Origin: Rhodospirillaceae bacterium
GTDB taxonomy: Bacteria > Pseudomonadota > Alphaproteobacteria > Rhodospirillales > Casp-alpha2
NCBI GenBank assembly: GCA_002706405.1
Contig: PALN01000071.1
Coordinates: forward strand, 1 to 44,797
DNA length: 44,797 nucleotides
Direction of reading: 5' to 3'
How positions within the stretch are numbered: the first letter of the stretch is position 1; each line of letters opens with the position of its first letter. Below are positions 15,820 through 23,864 of this stretch, piece after piece. The notes beneath the pieces are model-generated. The model was not told the origin of the DNA, ran no database searches, and saw nothing but the letters and a program-made list of their open reading frames with translations. The position numbers were made by a program, and so were the translations under genes.

Positions 15820-16187
15820 TACCGACCGGATGTGGGCGGACAGGGCCAGCCCCGCCCCCCGGCAGGCGCGCCAAGGGGCGAAACGCGCGGAAGTGCGCCG
15901 TTTGCCGGTCGATCAGGTCCCCTAAATTAGTAAATAATTTCAAAGACTTTGTAAGCTTGTTGTCAGCAACGCGTCAGGCTGGTGTCAGGGCCGTCTGGCA
16001 TAACACGTGCAACTTACATTGCGCCGTTCAGGGGCTTGGTGCTCTTGCCTCTGGGGCGGTTTTCTTGATGGGAAGGTCTTGGGCCAACATCCGCAAGAAT
16101 GAATCAGTCACACGGCGGGCCAAACATGCCGGTGAACGATTGTCGCGGATTACCTTGAAACGAATACGACTACGCGGAGTGAATTAA
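15820..16187. other. Long leader and promoter region of the DUF4402 cluster
   Basis: 368 bases without a convincing gene. An open frame 15957-16187 touches the ATG at 16188, but its composition is unlike a protein and it has no ribosome site. An AT-rich patch lies at 15924-15950. The best regulatory signal is the -24/-12 promoter at 15996-16011, implying an untranslated leader of about 165 bases. I see no riboswitch that I can name. Confidence 0.5.
15996..16011 (+). promoter_or_regulatory. Sigma-54 (-24/-12) promoter candidate
   Basis: TGGCATAACACGTGCA matches the sigma-54 consensus TGGCAC-N5-TTGCW at all but two defined positions. The invariant GG (15997-15998) and GC (16009-16010) are exactly 12 bases apart, as required. 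Transcription would start near 16022 and run into the DUF4402 gene at 16188. rpoN is encoded at 31458-33038, so the sigma factor is present. An enhancer-binding activator would be needed; none is recognised nearby. Confidence 0.55.
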
Positions 16188-16682
16188 ATGACCATCAACA
16201 TGAAAAACGTAAGTGTGCTCGGCGCCGTCATGGCCGCCGCTTTATATGCTGGCCAGGCTCAGGCCGCCAGTTCCGTTTCTGCCGGTGCCAGCGTCGAAAT
16301 CGCAGCGCCGATCTCCATCTCGCAGACGGCGGCGCTCGCCTTCGGTAACATCGGCCCCAGCGCCGCTTCCGGCACGGTGACGATCTCGCTGGCCGGCGCG
16401 CAGAGCGTGACGGGCGGCGTGACCGCCCTTGGCGGTACGGTTGCCGCCGGTGCCTTCACGGTGACGGGTGCCTCCGGCGCCGCTTACGGCGTCACGGTTC
16501 CGGCCACCGTCAGCCTGACCGGTCCGGGTACGGCGATGACCGTGACCCTGACCGACGATGGCGGCGGCTCGCTCACGGGCGGCACCGACACCTTCAATAT
16601 CGGTGGCACGCTCGCGGTTGGCGCCAGCCAGACCGCCGGCAGCTACTCGGGCACCTACACGGTTTCCGTCAACTATCAGTAA
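16188..16682 (+). CDS. DUF4402 exported protein, major-subunit candidate
   Basis: A 164-residue secreted protein with signal peptide to about residue 25 (core VLGAVMAAALYAG, cut after AQA). The mature part is almost entirely Ala, Gly, Ser, Thr and Val with very few charges, in alternating beta pattern. LAFGNIGP near residue 50, QSVTGGVTALGG, and the closing strand GTYTVSVNYQ are typical of DUF4402, a family met beside chaperones and ushers and resembling spore-coat-U pilins. A final strand with alternating hydrophobic residues would suit donor-strand exchange. GGAG precedes ATG 16188. First gene after the sigma-54 site and before a strong hairpin, so probably the most abundant product. Fibre formation is inferred. 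Confidence 0.82.
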   Translation: MTINMKNVSVLGAVMAAALYAGQAQAASSVSAGASVEIAAPISISQTAALAFGNIGPSAASGTVTISLAGAQSVTGGVTALGGTVAAGAFTVTGASGAAYGVTVPATVSLTGPGTAMTVTLTDDGGGSLTGGTDTFNIGGTLAVGASQTAGSYSGTYTVSVNYQ

Positions 16683-16698
16683 CTCCGCAGCACATGGT

Positions 16699-16725
16699 CC
16701 GGCCCCGGCGCCAATCCGGGGCCGG
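16699..16725 (+). other. Strong GC hairpin after first DUF4402 gene
   Basis: CCGGCCCCGG (16699-16708), a 7-base loop, CCGGGGCCGG (16716-16725): a perfect 10-bp stem 16 bases after the stop. No T-run follows, so read-through is expected. A stem here would protect the 3' end of the first subunit message and reduce downstream expression, as seen in other pilin operons; this role is inferred. Confidence 0.5.
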
Positions 16726-16780
16726 CCGTGTGCACGGGATTACTGGTTCCTGTTGACCTCGTGCTAGGTTGAAGGTCGTC

Positions 16781-17302
16781 ATGACCAAGCCACGCACCCT
16801 TGTGATCCGTTTGCGCGCGGTCGCCCTTGTGGCAGCCGCGTTCATTCTGTCGGCCCCACTGTTCGATGCGGTGGTGGCCAAGGCCGTTCCCGGCTGGGGC
16901 CAGGCCCTGGCCCAATCGATCAACATCACGGAACGCCGCAGTCTGCGGTTCGGCAAGGTCGCGACGTCGAACACCCCGGGCACCGTGGTGGTCTCGCCGT
17001 CGGGCAGCAAATCCGTGACCGGCGGCGTCATCGATCTGGGCAAGAATCACCGCGAAGCCGAATTCCGCATCACCGGCCCTGATAACGCGCTGGTCATCGT
17101 GACCTTGCCGACCACGGCGACGGTCACCGGCGGCGGCGGCACCGGAACCCTGAGCAATTTCACCATGAACGAGTCCAATCCCATCGATCTGGGACGGCGG
17201 GGGCGCGCGGACATTTCCGTGGGTGCCACCCTGAGCCTGGGCACCAACATGCCGGGCGCCGACTATTCAGGGTCGTTCACCATCTTCGTGGATCCGCAAT
17301 GA
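16781..17302 (+). CDS. DUF4402-type exported protein, second subunit
   Basis: A 173-residue exported protein. The signal sequence is long, with Arg residues early (TKPRTLVIRLRAV) and a hydrophobic core VALVAAAFILSAPLF, and a likely cut near QALAQ. The mature part has RSLRFGKVATSNTPGTVVVS, then KSVTGGVIDLG and a C-terminal YSGSFTIFVDPQ, matching the first subunit position by position in its key blocks. I start at ATG 16781 (GAAGG five bases upstream); a TTG at 16769 is weaker. It is more charged than the first subunit, so it may be a minor or adaptor subunit. Same operon as the neighbouring genes. Confidence 0.78.
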   Translation: MTKPRTLVIRLRAVALVAAAFILSAPLFDAVVAKAVPGWGQALAQSINITERRSLRFGKVATSNTPGTVVVSPSGSKSVTGGVIDLGKNHREAEFRITGPDNALVIVTLPTTATVTGGGGTGTLSNFTMNESNPIDLGRRGRADISVGATLSLGTNMPGADYSGSFTIFVDPQ

Positions 17303-17303
17303 T

Positions 17304-17355
17304 GGACGGGCGCCGTCCCACGGTATTCCTGACCGGCGGCGAAGGTGGCGGTCAG
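17304..17355 (+). other. Tandem hairpins between second and third subunit genes
   Basis: Two stems follow the stop directly: GGACGG-GCG-CCGTCC (17304-17318) and CTGACCG (17329-17335) with CGGTCAG (17349-17355). Neither has a T-run, so they look like stabilising or attenuating stems that echo the hairpin after the first subunit gene. Confidence 0.4.
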
Positions 17356-17417
17356 GCGGGGACGATTATGCTATGCTTTAGGGATGCGATCCCCGGTTCA
17401 AAAGGCGTGATGACGTG

Positions 17418-18107
17418 ATGACCGTGCTGCGCACCCGATCGTCCTTTCTGCGATGGATTTCAAGCCCGGTTCTGCCGGCCATGGTCGGCGCGGCCCTGCT
17501 TCAAATGACCGCCGCCGACATCGCCGTGGCGGGACCGAATGCAACGGCCAACGTGACGGTCCAGATCGTCCGCCCCGCCGGCGTGATCGGACTGCAGGAG
17601 TTGTCGAACGCGCAAGGCTTTCTGTCGCCCCCCGGCGCGGACGGCAGCGATCCGTTCGCTGAGGCGGCCAGCCCGACCTCGCGCGGCCCCGTGCGCCGGC
17701 CCTCGAACGGTGCCCTGGCTGCGGCGATCGCCATTTCCGGCGTGCCCAATCAAAGCTTTTCGCTGACCTTGACGGATTCCCTGGTGGTGGTGACCGATAC
17801 GGGCGAGCTCGTGGTGACTAACTTTGAACACGACGCCGGTAATAACCCGACCATCGGCCGGGACGGTGCGGCGCAGATCTCTATCGGCGCCAGGTCGCAA
17901 AGCGGGTCGCCGGCAAGCCTGCAGCAGCTGACGACCAACGCCGGCGGGCCGGGCCCCGATGCCGACGGCGGCCTTGATCCCAGCATCGTCGCCGTCACCG
18001 TGCAAACGGCCGAAGGCCCCCAAGTCATCCAGATTCAACGTCCCGACAGTTTTGGTCCGACCATTTTCGGCGAAAAGTTTTTCACCGTTATGGTTTCCTA
18101 CAACTGA
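17418..18107 (+). CDS. DUF4402-like exported protein, third subunit
   Basis: A 229-residue exported protein, larger than its two neighbours. The signal peptide runs to about residue 39 (core PVLPAMVGAALLQM, cut after VAG). The mature start NATANVTVQIVRPAGV is followed by an inserted acidic, proline-rich stretch (PPGADGSDPFAEA), then a DUF4402-like core SFSLTLTDSLVVV and INH-like repeats, ending KFFTVMVSYN like the other subunits. The extra length fits a tip or adhesin-type subunit, by inference. ATG 17418 and GTG 17415 are both possible; AAAGG at 17401-17405 sits nine bases before GTG and twelve before ATG. Confidence 0.72.
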   Translation: MTVLRTRSSFLRWISSPVLPAMVGAALLQMTAADIAVAGPNATANVTVQIVRPAGVIGLQELSNAQGFLSPPGADGSDPFAEAASPTSRGPVRRPSNGALAAAIAISGVPNQSFSLTLTDSLVVVTDTGELVVTNFEHDAGNNPTIGRDGAAQISIGARSQSGSPASLQQLTTNAGGPGPDADGGLDPSIVAVTVQTAEGPQVIQIQRPDSFGPTIFGEKFFTVMVSYN

Positions 18108-18173
18108 ATGTTCGGATAAACCTTGATCACACGCGACGCGTTAAGCAAAACAATGGTTTAGGGGAGTGTCGGA

Positions 18174-19022
18174 ATGCGTCCATCCAGATTGATCGCGGGG
18201 ATTGCCCTGCTGCTCATGATCGCCGGCCTGGCGGGTTATTCCCGCCCCGCGGCGGCGCAGGGTTTCGGCGACCTGGTCGTGTCGCCGACCCGCGTCGAAC
18301 TTGAAGGCCGAAATCGGTCCGCCACCGTCACGCTGACCAATCGGGGCGCGGAATCCGCCCTGTTCCGGATTTCCCTGATCGCCATGGAAATGGATGAAAC
18401 GGGCAGCCTCAAGGCCGTCGATCAGCCGCCTGCCGGCATGCTGACGGCCGAGGAGCTGGTGCGTTACGCGCCGCGTCAGGTCGACATCCCGCCGGGCGGC
18501 ACCCAGACGGTGCGCCTGGTTTTGCGTAAGCCGACGGATCTGGCGCCGGGCGAGTACCGCTCGCACATGTTCTTTCGCGCCGTTCCGGCCGAGGATGCCG
18601 GGCGCGCCATCGACGAAAAGGCCGGCCAGGGCGGCGTGTCCGTCAAGCTGACGCCGATCTTCGGGATCACCATTCCGGTCATCGTCCGCAATGGGGACCT
18701 CGACGTGAAGGTGGCCCTGTCGGACCTTGCCGTGGTCCCGGACAAGGACAAGAAGAAGCTGACCTTCAAGCTGACGCGCCAGGGGAACAAGTCCGCCTAT
18801 GGCGACGTGAAGGTCGAATACATGCCTGCCGGCGGCGGCGCGCCGGTGGTCGTGGGCGAGATTACGCGCCTCGCCGTGTTCACGCCGAACACGGAAAGAA
18901 AGGTGGAGGTGCCGATCGTGGTGCCTCCCGGAACCACCCTGGGCAAGGGGATATTGAAGGTCCTCTACCGTCAGGTTGACGGAGACACGACACTGGCCTC
19001 GGGTGAAGTCACGCTGCCATAA
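18174..19022 (+). CDS. PapD-like periplasmic pilus chaperone
   Basis: A 282-residue exported protein with signal peptide to about residue 29 (core GIALLLMIAGLAG, cut after AAA). The mature N-terminal domain has the immunoglobulin-like chaperone pattern LVVSPTRVELEGRNRSATVTL, then RPRQVDIPPG-type and GGTQTVRLVLRKP strands; the first 120 residues match the PapD/FimC N-domain with its early Arg. A second beta domain follows (KLTPIFGITIPVIV, then TFKLTRQGNKSAYG). It would hold subunits in the periplasm by donor-strand complementation. GGGGAG precedes ATG 18174. It lies between the DUF4402 genes and the usher-like gene, the usual order. Slightly longer than classical chaperones (about 240). Confidence 0.8.
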   Translation: MRPSRLIAGIALLLMIAGLAGYSRPAAAQGFGDLVVSPTRVELEGRNRSATVTLTNRGAESALFRISLIAMEMDETGSLKAVDQPPAGMLTAEELVRYAPRQVDIPPGGTQTVRLVLRKPTDLAPGEYRSHMFFRAVPAEDAGRAIDEKAGQGGVSVKLTPIFGITIPVIVRNGDLDVKVALSDLAVVPDKDKKKLTFKLTRQGNKSAYGDVKVEYMPAGGGAPVVVGEITRLAVFTPNTERKVEVPIVVPPGTTLGKGILKVLYRQVDGDTTLASGEVTLP

Positions 19023-19164
19023 CCCATACGGCGGGTCCCCGACGGGGGCGGCGCCAGCCCCTGTAAGCGGGGCAGGACGGCATAACGGACATGCCGCCGG
19101 ACGGTTTCCGCCCGGTGCGTTCGCGGTGATCGGCCGCCTGTCGCCTCGCCGCCTGAGGGCATGG

Positions 19165-21975
19165 ATGATGTTGTGCGTCGTCTGCGTGCTGGTTTGTGCC
19201 GGCGCCACGGCGGCCTGGGCGCAAAGCGGCGACAACCGCCACCGTCTCAATCTGCGCGAATCGCTGATTCTGGAACTGCGTCTCGGCGATCTTCGCCTCA
19301 GCGACGGGTTCTTCGCGTTTTTGTCCGGCTCGTCCCTGGAACTGCCTTTGGGGGATTTGGCCCGGACGCTCGACTTCGCCATCAGCACCAATGCCGAGGC
19401 CGGCACCGCCGGCGGCTGGTTCCTCTCGGAAAACCGCCTGTTCTCGCTGTCGATCGGACGTCGGGAAGTCACCATCGAAGGCCGAACACGGACCTTCGAT
19501 CCGGCGCTGGTCCATGCGGCCGACGGCGACATCTACGTCGATGTGCGCCTGTTGTCGCAATGGTTCCCCATCGACATCGCCTTCGATCTGCCCAACCTGA
19601 CCGTAACCCTGACGTCGCGTGAACCACTGCCCATCGAATCCCGGCTCGCCCGGGAAGACGCCCGTGCCCGCGCCCTTCGCCAGCGCGGCCCGGACCGCGA
19701 TTATCCCAAGGAAGACCAGCCCCCGGGCCTGATCTCTGCTCCCCGTGCCGACGTTTATGTGCAGGGCCTGCGGGCGACCCACGGCTCGCAGGCCAAGCGC
19801 TATACCTATTCCTACAACATGACCGGTGCTGCCGACGTGGCCGGCACCAACGCCAGCGTGTTCGTCAGCGGTCAGAACGGCCAGGCCATTTCCGACATCC
19901 GCACGACCTTCGAGCGCACGGACCTGGACGGCCGCCTGGGCGAAAGCGTGTTGGGCGACCTGAGCGCCACGCAGATCCGGGGCGGCGACATCTACACCCC
20001 GCAGTTCGCGCTGACCACGCGCAGCCAGGTCGCCAACGGCGCCACGATCACCAATTTCCCCGTCGGCGGTACGCCCGATGAATTCGACCGCATCACCCTG
20101 ACCGGCGACCTGCCGCTGGGCTGGGAGATGGAGGTCTACCGAAACGAAACCCTGATCGATTTCGCCGAGGCACGGTCCGACGGGCGCTATGAATTCACCG
20201 ACGTGCCGCTGCTGTTCGGGGTCAACGTGGTGCGTCTGGTGTTCTACGGCCCGCAAGGCCAGGTCCGCGAGGAAACCCGCCAGATCCGCGTCGGCCTGGA
20301 CCAGATCAAGCCCGGCGAGGTCAAATACGAGATTTCCGCCGGACTGCACGACGACCGCCTGATCGCCAACCAGCGCGCTTCGGGCACGGACAGCCGGCGC
20401 GACCAGGCGCGCTTGCTGGCGCGGGTGCAGACGGGGATCAACAAGAACCTGTCGCTCGGCGGCACCATCGTCGCCATTCCGCGCGACGACGGCGGCCGCG
20501 ACACCTATGTGGGGACGACGCTGGCGACCTCGTTCGGCAATCTGTTCGGCAAGGTCGATCTGGTCGATCAGCAGGACGGCGGCTGGGCGACGCGGATGTT
20601 GGCGCAGACCTCCATCCTCGGGTTCTCGACGATCCTGGAACACAACATCACCAAGAACTTCGTCAGCGAACAGTTCACGGGAACGGGGGATTCCAAACTC
20701 AATTCCTCGACCACGCTGCGTGTCGACGGCGCGATCTCGGTCTTCGACCTGCCGCAGATGCCCATCAGCCTGACACTGGATCACGATCGCTTCGTCAACG
20801 GCGACAAGACGACGACCCTGTCCAACCGCGTCACCGTGCCCATCGGCCGCCTGTCGGTGACCCATACCCTCGACTATTCGCGGACCAAGACATCGACGGG
20901 CGTCGACAAGACGGCCTCAGGCACCTTTCTTCTGGGGGGGCGGGTCGGCAGCCTGCGTCTGCGCGGGACGGTCGGCTACAAGGTCTTGCCGACCACGGAT
21001 TACGGCACCATGACCGTGACGGCGGACAAGCGCATTTCCAAGGATCTGGAAATCAGCCTCGGGCTCGAGCGCTCGGCGCCGCCGGACGTGGTCAACTCGG
21101 TTTCCTTCGGGCTCAACCGACTGACTGAATGGTCGGCCTGGGGGCTGGATCTGGAATATTCCGACGATGCCGTGTTCCAGGCCCGGGTCAACATGGCCAT
21201 GTCCTTCGGCGTCAATCCGGCGTCGGGCCGGCCCATCGTCACGGCCAACCGCATCGCCACCCAGGGCGCGCTGATGAGCCGCGTGTTCCTGGACCACAAC
21301 GGCAACGGCCTGTTCGACGACGGCGACAAGCCCATGGAAGGGGTGCGCCTGGAAATCGATCGCGGCATCCAGCGCGAAAAGACCGATGCGGACGGCTTCA
21401 TCTTCATCCCCGCCGTCTCGCCCAACCGCAACCTGGTGGTCAAGCTCGACGCCGACAGCCTGGGTGATCCGTTCCTGGTGCCGTCGAAGAAAGGCGTGTC
21501 GATCGTGGCCCATCCGGGCGGCACCGCGCGGGTCGATTTTCCCGTGGTCACGACGGGCGAGATCGACGGCACCGTGTTCAAGGTCTCCGGCACCAAGGTG
21601 TTTCCCGTGTCCGGCGCCGAGGTCCAGATGCTCGATGCCGACGGCAACGTGGTGCGCGAATTGCGCTCGGCCTTCGATGGCTTCTACCTGATGGAATTCG
21701 TGCCCCCCGGCGATTACAGCCTGCGCATCAACCCGGACCAGTTGGCCAAGCTGGGTCTGGTCACCGAGGGCGTGCGCCGGGCCACCATCGCCGGCGACGG
21801 GACGGTCGTCAGCGGTCAGGACTTCGTGCTGCGGCCCGCCGGGTCCGATGCACCGGCCCCCACGCCGGCACAGTCCCCCGCGCCCGCGCCTGCGGCCGCC
21901 CCCGATCCGGCGGACGGGCCGCCCCCGCCGGCGGCGGTGCCGGTCATTCCGGTCACTCCCGCGCCGCCGCAATAG
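19165..21975 (+). CDS. Usher-like outer-membrane protein with C-terminal carboxypeptidase-regulatory domains
   Basis: A 936-residue protein starting at ATG 19165 (GAGGG five bases before; a GTG at 19126 would add 13 residues). Signal peptide MMLCVVCVLVCAGATAAWA. Residues 20-150 form a globular N-domain with ELPLGDLARTLDF and VDVRLLSQWF. Then a long alternating beta region with usher-like ALTTRSQVANG, NFPVGGTPDEFDRI and WEMEVYRNETLIDF, consistent with a porin-like barrel and plug. Around 705-722, FLDHNGNGLFDDGD is a SdrD-B/calcium-type loop. Near 798-890, a carboxypeptidase-regulatory-like repeat has GAEVQMLDADGNVV and FDGFYLMEFVPPGDY. The last 45 residues are Pro/Ala tail. It would export DUF4402 subunits; divergent from PapC, so the name is a family-level inference. 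Confidence 0.72.
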   Translation: MMLCVVCVLVCAGATAAWAQSGDNRHRLNLRESLILELRLGDLRLSDGFFAFLSGSSLELPLGDLARTLDFAISTNAEAGTAGGWFLSENRLFSLSIGRREVTIEGRTRTFDPALVHAADGDIYVDVRLLSQWFPIDIAFDLPNLTVTLTSREPLPIESRLAREDARARALRQRGPDRDYPKEDQPPGLISAPRADVYVQGLRATHGSQAKRYTYSYNMTGAADVAGTNASVFVSGQNGQAISDIRTTFERTDLDGRLGESVLGDLSATQIRGGDIYTPQFALTTRSQVANGATITNFPVGGTPDEFDRITLTGDLPLGWEMEVYRNETLIDFAEARSDGRYEFTDVPLLFGVNVVRLVFYGPQGQVREETRQIRVGLDQIKPGEVKYEISAGLHDDRLIANQRASGTDSRRDQARLLARVQTGINKNLSLGGTIVAIPRDDGGRDTYVGTTLATSFGNLFGKVDLVDQQDGGWATRMLAQTSILGFSTILEHNITKNFVSEQFTGTGDSKLNSSTTLRVDGAISVFDLPQMPISLTLDHDRFVNGDKTTTLSNRVTVPIGRLSVTHTLDYSRTKTSTGVDKTASGTFLLGGRVGSLRLRGTVGYKVLPTTDYGTMTVTADKRISKDLEISLGLERSAPPDVVNSVSFGLNRLTEWSAWGLDLEYSDDAVFQARVNMAMSFGVNPASGRPIVTANRIATQGALMSRVFLDHNGNGLFDDGDKPMEGVRLEIDRGIQREKTDADGFIFIPAVSPNRNLVVKLDADSLGDPFLVPSKKGVSIVAHPGGTARVDFPVVTTGEIDGTVFKVSGTKVFPVSGAEVQMLDADGNVVRELRSAFDGFYLMEFVPPGDYSLRINPDQLAKLGLVTEGVRRATIAGDGTVVSGQDFVLRPAGSDAPAPTPAQSPAPAPAAAPDPADGPPPPAAVPVIPVTPAPPQ

Positions 21976-22096
21976 CGCCACCACCCGGCTTCGGCCACAT
22001 GGGGGGTTGGCAGGCATCGCCGGCTGGGTTTAAGTGGCGGGACACGCCGCCCGTTCCGGAGCGGCCTTCAAAAAACGACCCAAAGGGAGCCCATCC

Positions 22097-22759
22097 ATGG
22101 CCATTCAACGCCACAACGTGACCTTCGACCGCCTGTCCGACGACGTGCTTGCCAAATGGCGCGCGATTCCGCCGGCCATCGTTTCCGACATGATGAACCG
22201 GACCCAATGCATGGCCGGGCGTATCAAGCCGGTGAAAACGGGCATGACGGTCTGCGGTCAGGCGCGCACGGTGACCTGCATGGTCGGCGACAATTCGGCG
22301 GCGCATTACGCCATCGGCCTGCTCAATCCGGGCGAAATTCTGGTCATCGACGCCGGCGGCTATGCTGACGTGGCGGTCTGGGGCGGCATCATGACCCACG
22401 GCGCCGTCGCCAAGAAGGCCGGCGGCGTGGTCATCGACGGGGCCATGCGCGACGTCGCCGAAATCGCTGAGATGGGCCTGTCCGCGTTCTGCGCGGCCCA
22501 TGTCCCCCAGGGCCCGCACAAGGGCTTCGGCGGGGTCATCGACGGCACCATTTCCTGCGGCGGGGCGACGGTGTCGCCGGGCGACATCGTGATCGGCGAC
22601 GACGACGGCGTGGCCGTGGTGCCGCTGGCCCGTGCCACGGAGTTGCTTGCCGCGTCGATCGAGAAGATCGCCGACGAGGACGCGACCATCGCCCGCATCA
22701 AGGCCGGTGAGACCACGGCCCAGATGATGGGCCTGCCGGAACCGGAAATGCTGCCCTAA
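22097..22759 (+). CDS. RraA-like family protein (HMG/CHA aldolase type)
   Basis: A 220-residue protein of the RraA/4-hydroxy-4-methyl-2-oxoglutarate aldolase family. Seen are the PAIVSDMMNRTQ start, GQARTVTCMVGDN, then GGYADVAVWGGIMTHGA and the active-site block GVVIDGAMRDVAEI with its Arg-Asp pair, and ending GDIVIGDDDGVAVVP. Such proteins either cleave 2-oxo-dicarboxylates, using Mg, or bind RNase E. The clear catalytic Arg and Asp favour an enzyme here. AAGGGAG is eight bases before ATG 22097. It probably begins a run with the desulfhydrase-type gene and leucyl aminopeptidase. The substrate is unknown. Confidence 0.84.
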   Translation: MAIQRHNVTFDRLSDDVLAKWRAIPPAIVSDMMNRTQCMAGRIKPVKTGMTVCGQARTVTCMVGDNSAAHYAIGLLNPGEILVIDAGGYADVAVWGGIMTHGAVAKKAGGVVIDGAMRDVAEIAEMGLSAFCAAHVPQGPHKGFGGVIDGTISCGGATVSPGDIVIGDDDGVAVVPLARATELLAASIEKIADEDATIARIKAGETTAQMMGLPEPEMLP

Positions 22760-22781
22760 GCCGGTAAGGACACCCGCCGCC

Positions 22782-23864
22782 ATGACGACCCCCGCATCGC
22801 CATCCCTTGAAACCGTGCGGGTCGGCAATGCCGACTTTCCCCGCCGCCGGCTGATTTCCGGCACGCCGCCGCTGGACCGGCTGGGCAATCTGTCGGGCCG
22901 GGACGGTCGTGCGCCGATCTATGTAAAGCGCGACGACCTGACGGGCCTGGGCCTGGGCGGCAACAAGGTGCGCAAGCTGGAATTCTATACGGGTCACGCG
23001 CTGGCCCAGGGCTGCGACACGATGATCATCACCGGCGCCGTGCAATCCAATTACGTGCGGGTCACGGCGGCGGCGGCCTGTGCCGCCGGCCTGGACTGCC
23101 ACATCCAGTTGGAAGACCGCGTCGCCGGCATGGATGCGGGCTACCGTACGGGCGGCAACGTACTGTTGGACCGCATGTTCGGGGCGACCCTGCATCACCT
23201 GCCGGCCGACGCGAGCGAGGCCGATGCCGACGCGGGCCTGGATGCCATCGCCGACGACTTGCGGGCCGAGGGGCGGCGGCCCTACGTCATTCACCTGGGC
23301 GCCACGTTCGAGCCGCGGGGTGCCCTCGGCTACGTGCTGGGAGCCCGGGAAATCCTCGACCAGATCGCCCAGGCCGGCATCACGGTGACCCAGGTCGTCA
23401 CGGCATCGGGCAGCGGCCTGACCCATTCCGGGCTGCTGACGGGTCTGCGGCTGGCGGGCTCCAATCTGCCGGTGACCGGGGTCTGCGTGCGCCGCGACGC
23501 GGTCCAGCAGCGGGCCCGGGTCACGGAAGTCTGCGCCAACCTGGGGAAACTGATCGGCCGCCCGGACCTGGTCGGGCCTGAGGACGTGATCGTGACCGAT
23601 CGCTTTCTTGCTCCCGGCTACGGCAAGAATTCACCGCAAAGCTGGGGCGCGTTTCTGGCCGCCGCGCGCCAGGAAGGGCTGCTGCTCGATCCCGTCTATA
23701 CCTCGAAATCCTTTGCCGGCGCCTTGGCCATGGCCGACGACAAGGGCGCCATGGCGGGCGGCGCCGTGCTGTATCTTCATACCGGCGGCCTGCCGGCCTT
23801 GTTCGCCTATGAGGCGGCCATCGACGCGGCCCTCGCCGCCGCCGACCCGCAATCGAACCAATGA
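22782..23864 (+). CDS. PLP-dependent D-cysteine desulfhydrase / ACC deaminase family
   Basis: A 360-residue fold-type II PLP enzyme. The cofactor lysine is K62 in GGNKVRKLEFY, and GAVQSNYVRVTAAAA forms the phosphate or substrate-binding segment. The start RLISGTPPLDRLGNLS and IYVKRDDLTGL are family hallmarks. Members act on D-cysteine, L-cysteate or 1-aminocyclopropane-1-carboxylate, releasing ammonia and a keto acid; I cannot separate these from sequence. The gap from the RraA-like gene is 22 bases, and the stop overlaps the next start as ATGA, so translation is coupled with leucyl aminopeptidase. Confidence 0.85.
   Translation: MTTPASPSLETVRVGNADFPRRRLISGTPPLDRLGNLSGRDGRAPIYVKRDDLTGLGLGGNKVRKLEFYTGHALAQGCDTMIITGAVQSNYVRVTAAAACAAGLDCHIQLEDRVAGMDAGYRTGGNVLLDRMFGATLHHLPADASEADADAGLDAIADDLRAEGRRPYVIHLGATFEPRGALGYVLGAREILDQIAQAGITVTQVVTASGSGLTHSGLLTGLRLAGSNLPVTGVCVRRDAVQQRARVTEVCANLGKLIGRPDLVGPEDVIVTDRFLAPGYGKNSPQSWGAFLAAARQEGLLLDPVYTSKSFAGALAMADDKGAMAGGAVLYLHTGGLPALFAYEAAIDAALAAADPQSNQ

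Noticed and set aside
15957..16187. 76-codon frame ending at the DUF4402 start
   Set aside because: No ribosome site, mixed composition and no family resemblance; it overlaps the probable sigma-54 promoter.
18976..19164. N-terminal extension of the usher-like gene from TTG 18976
   Set aside because: It overlaps the chaperone gene and precedes the signal peptide with residues that would block export; ATG 19165 has a ribosome site.
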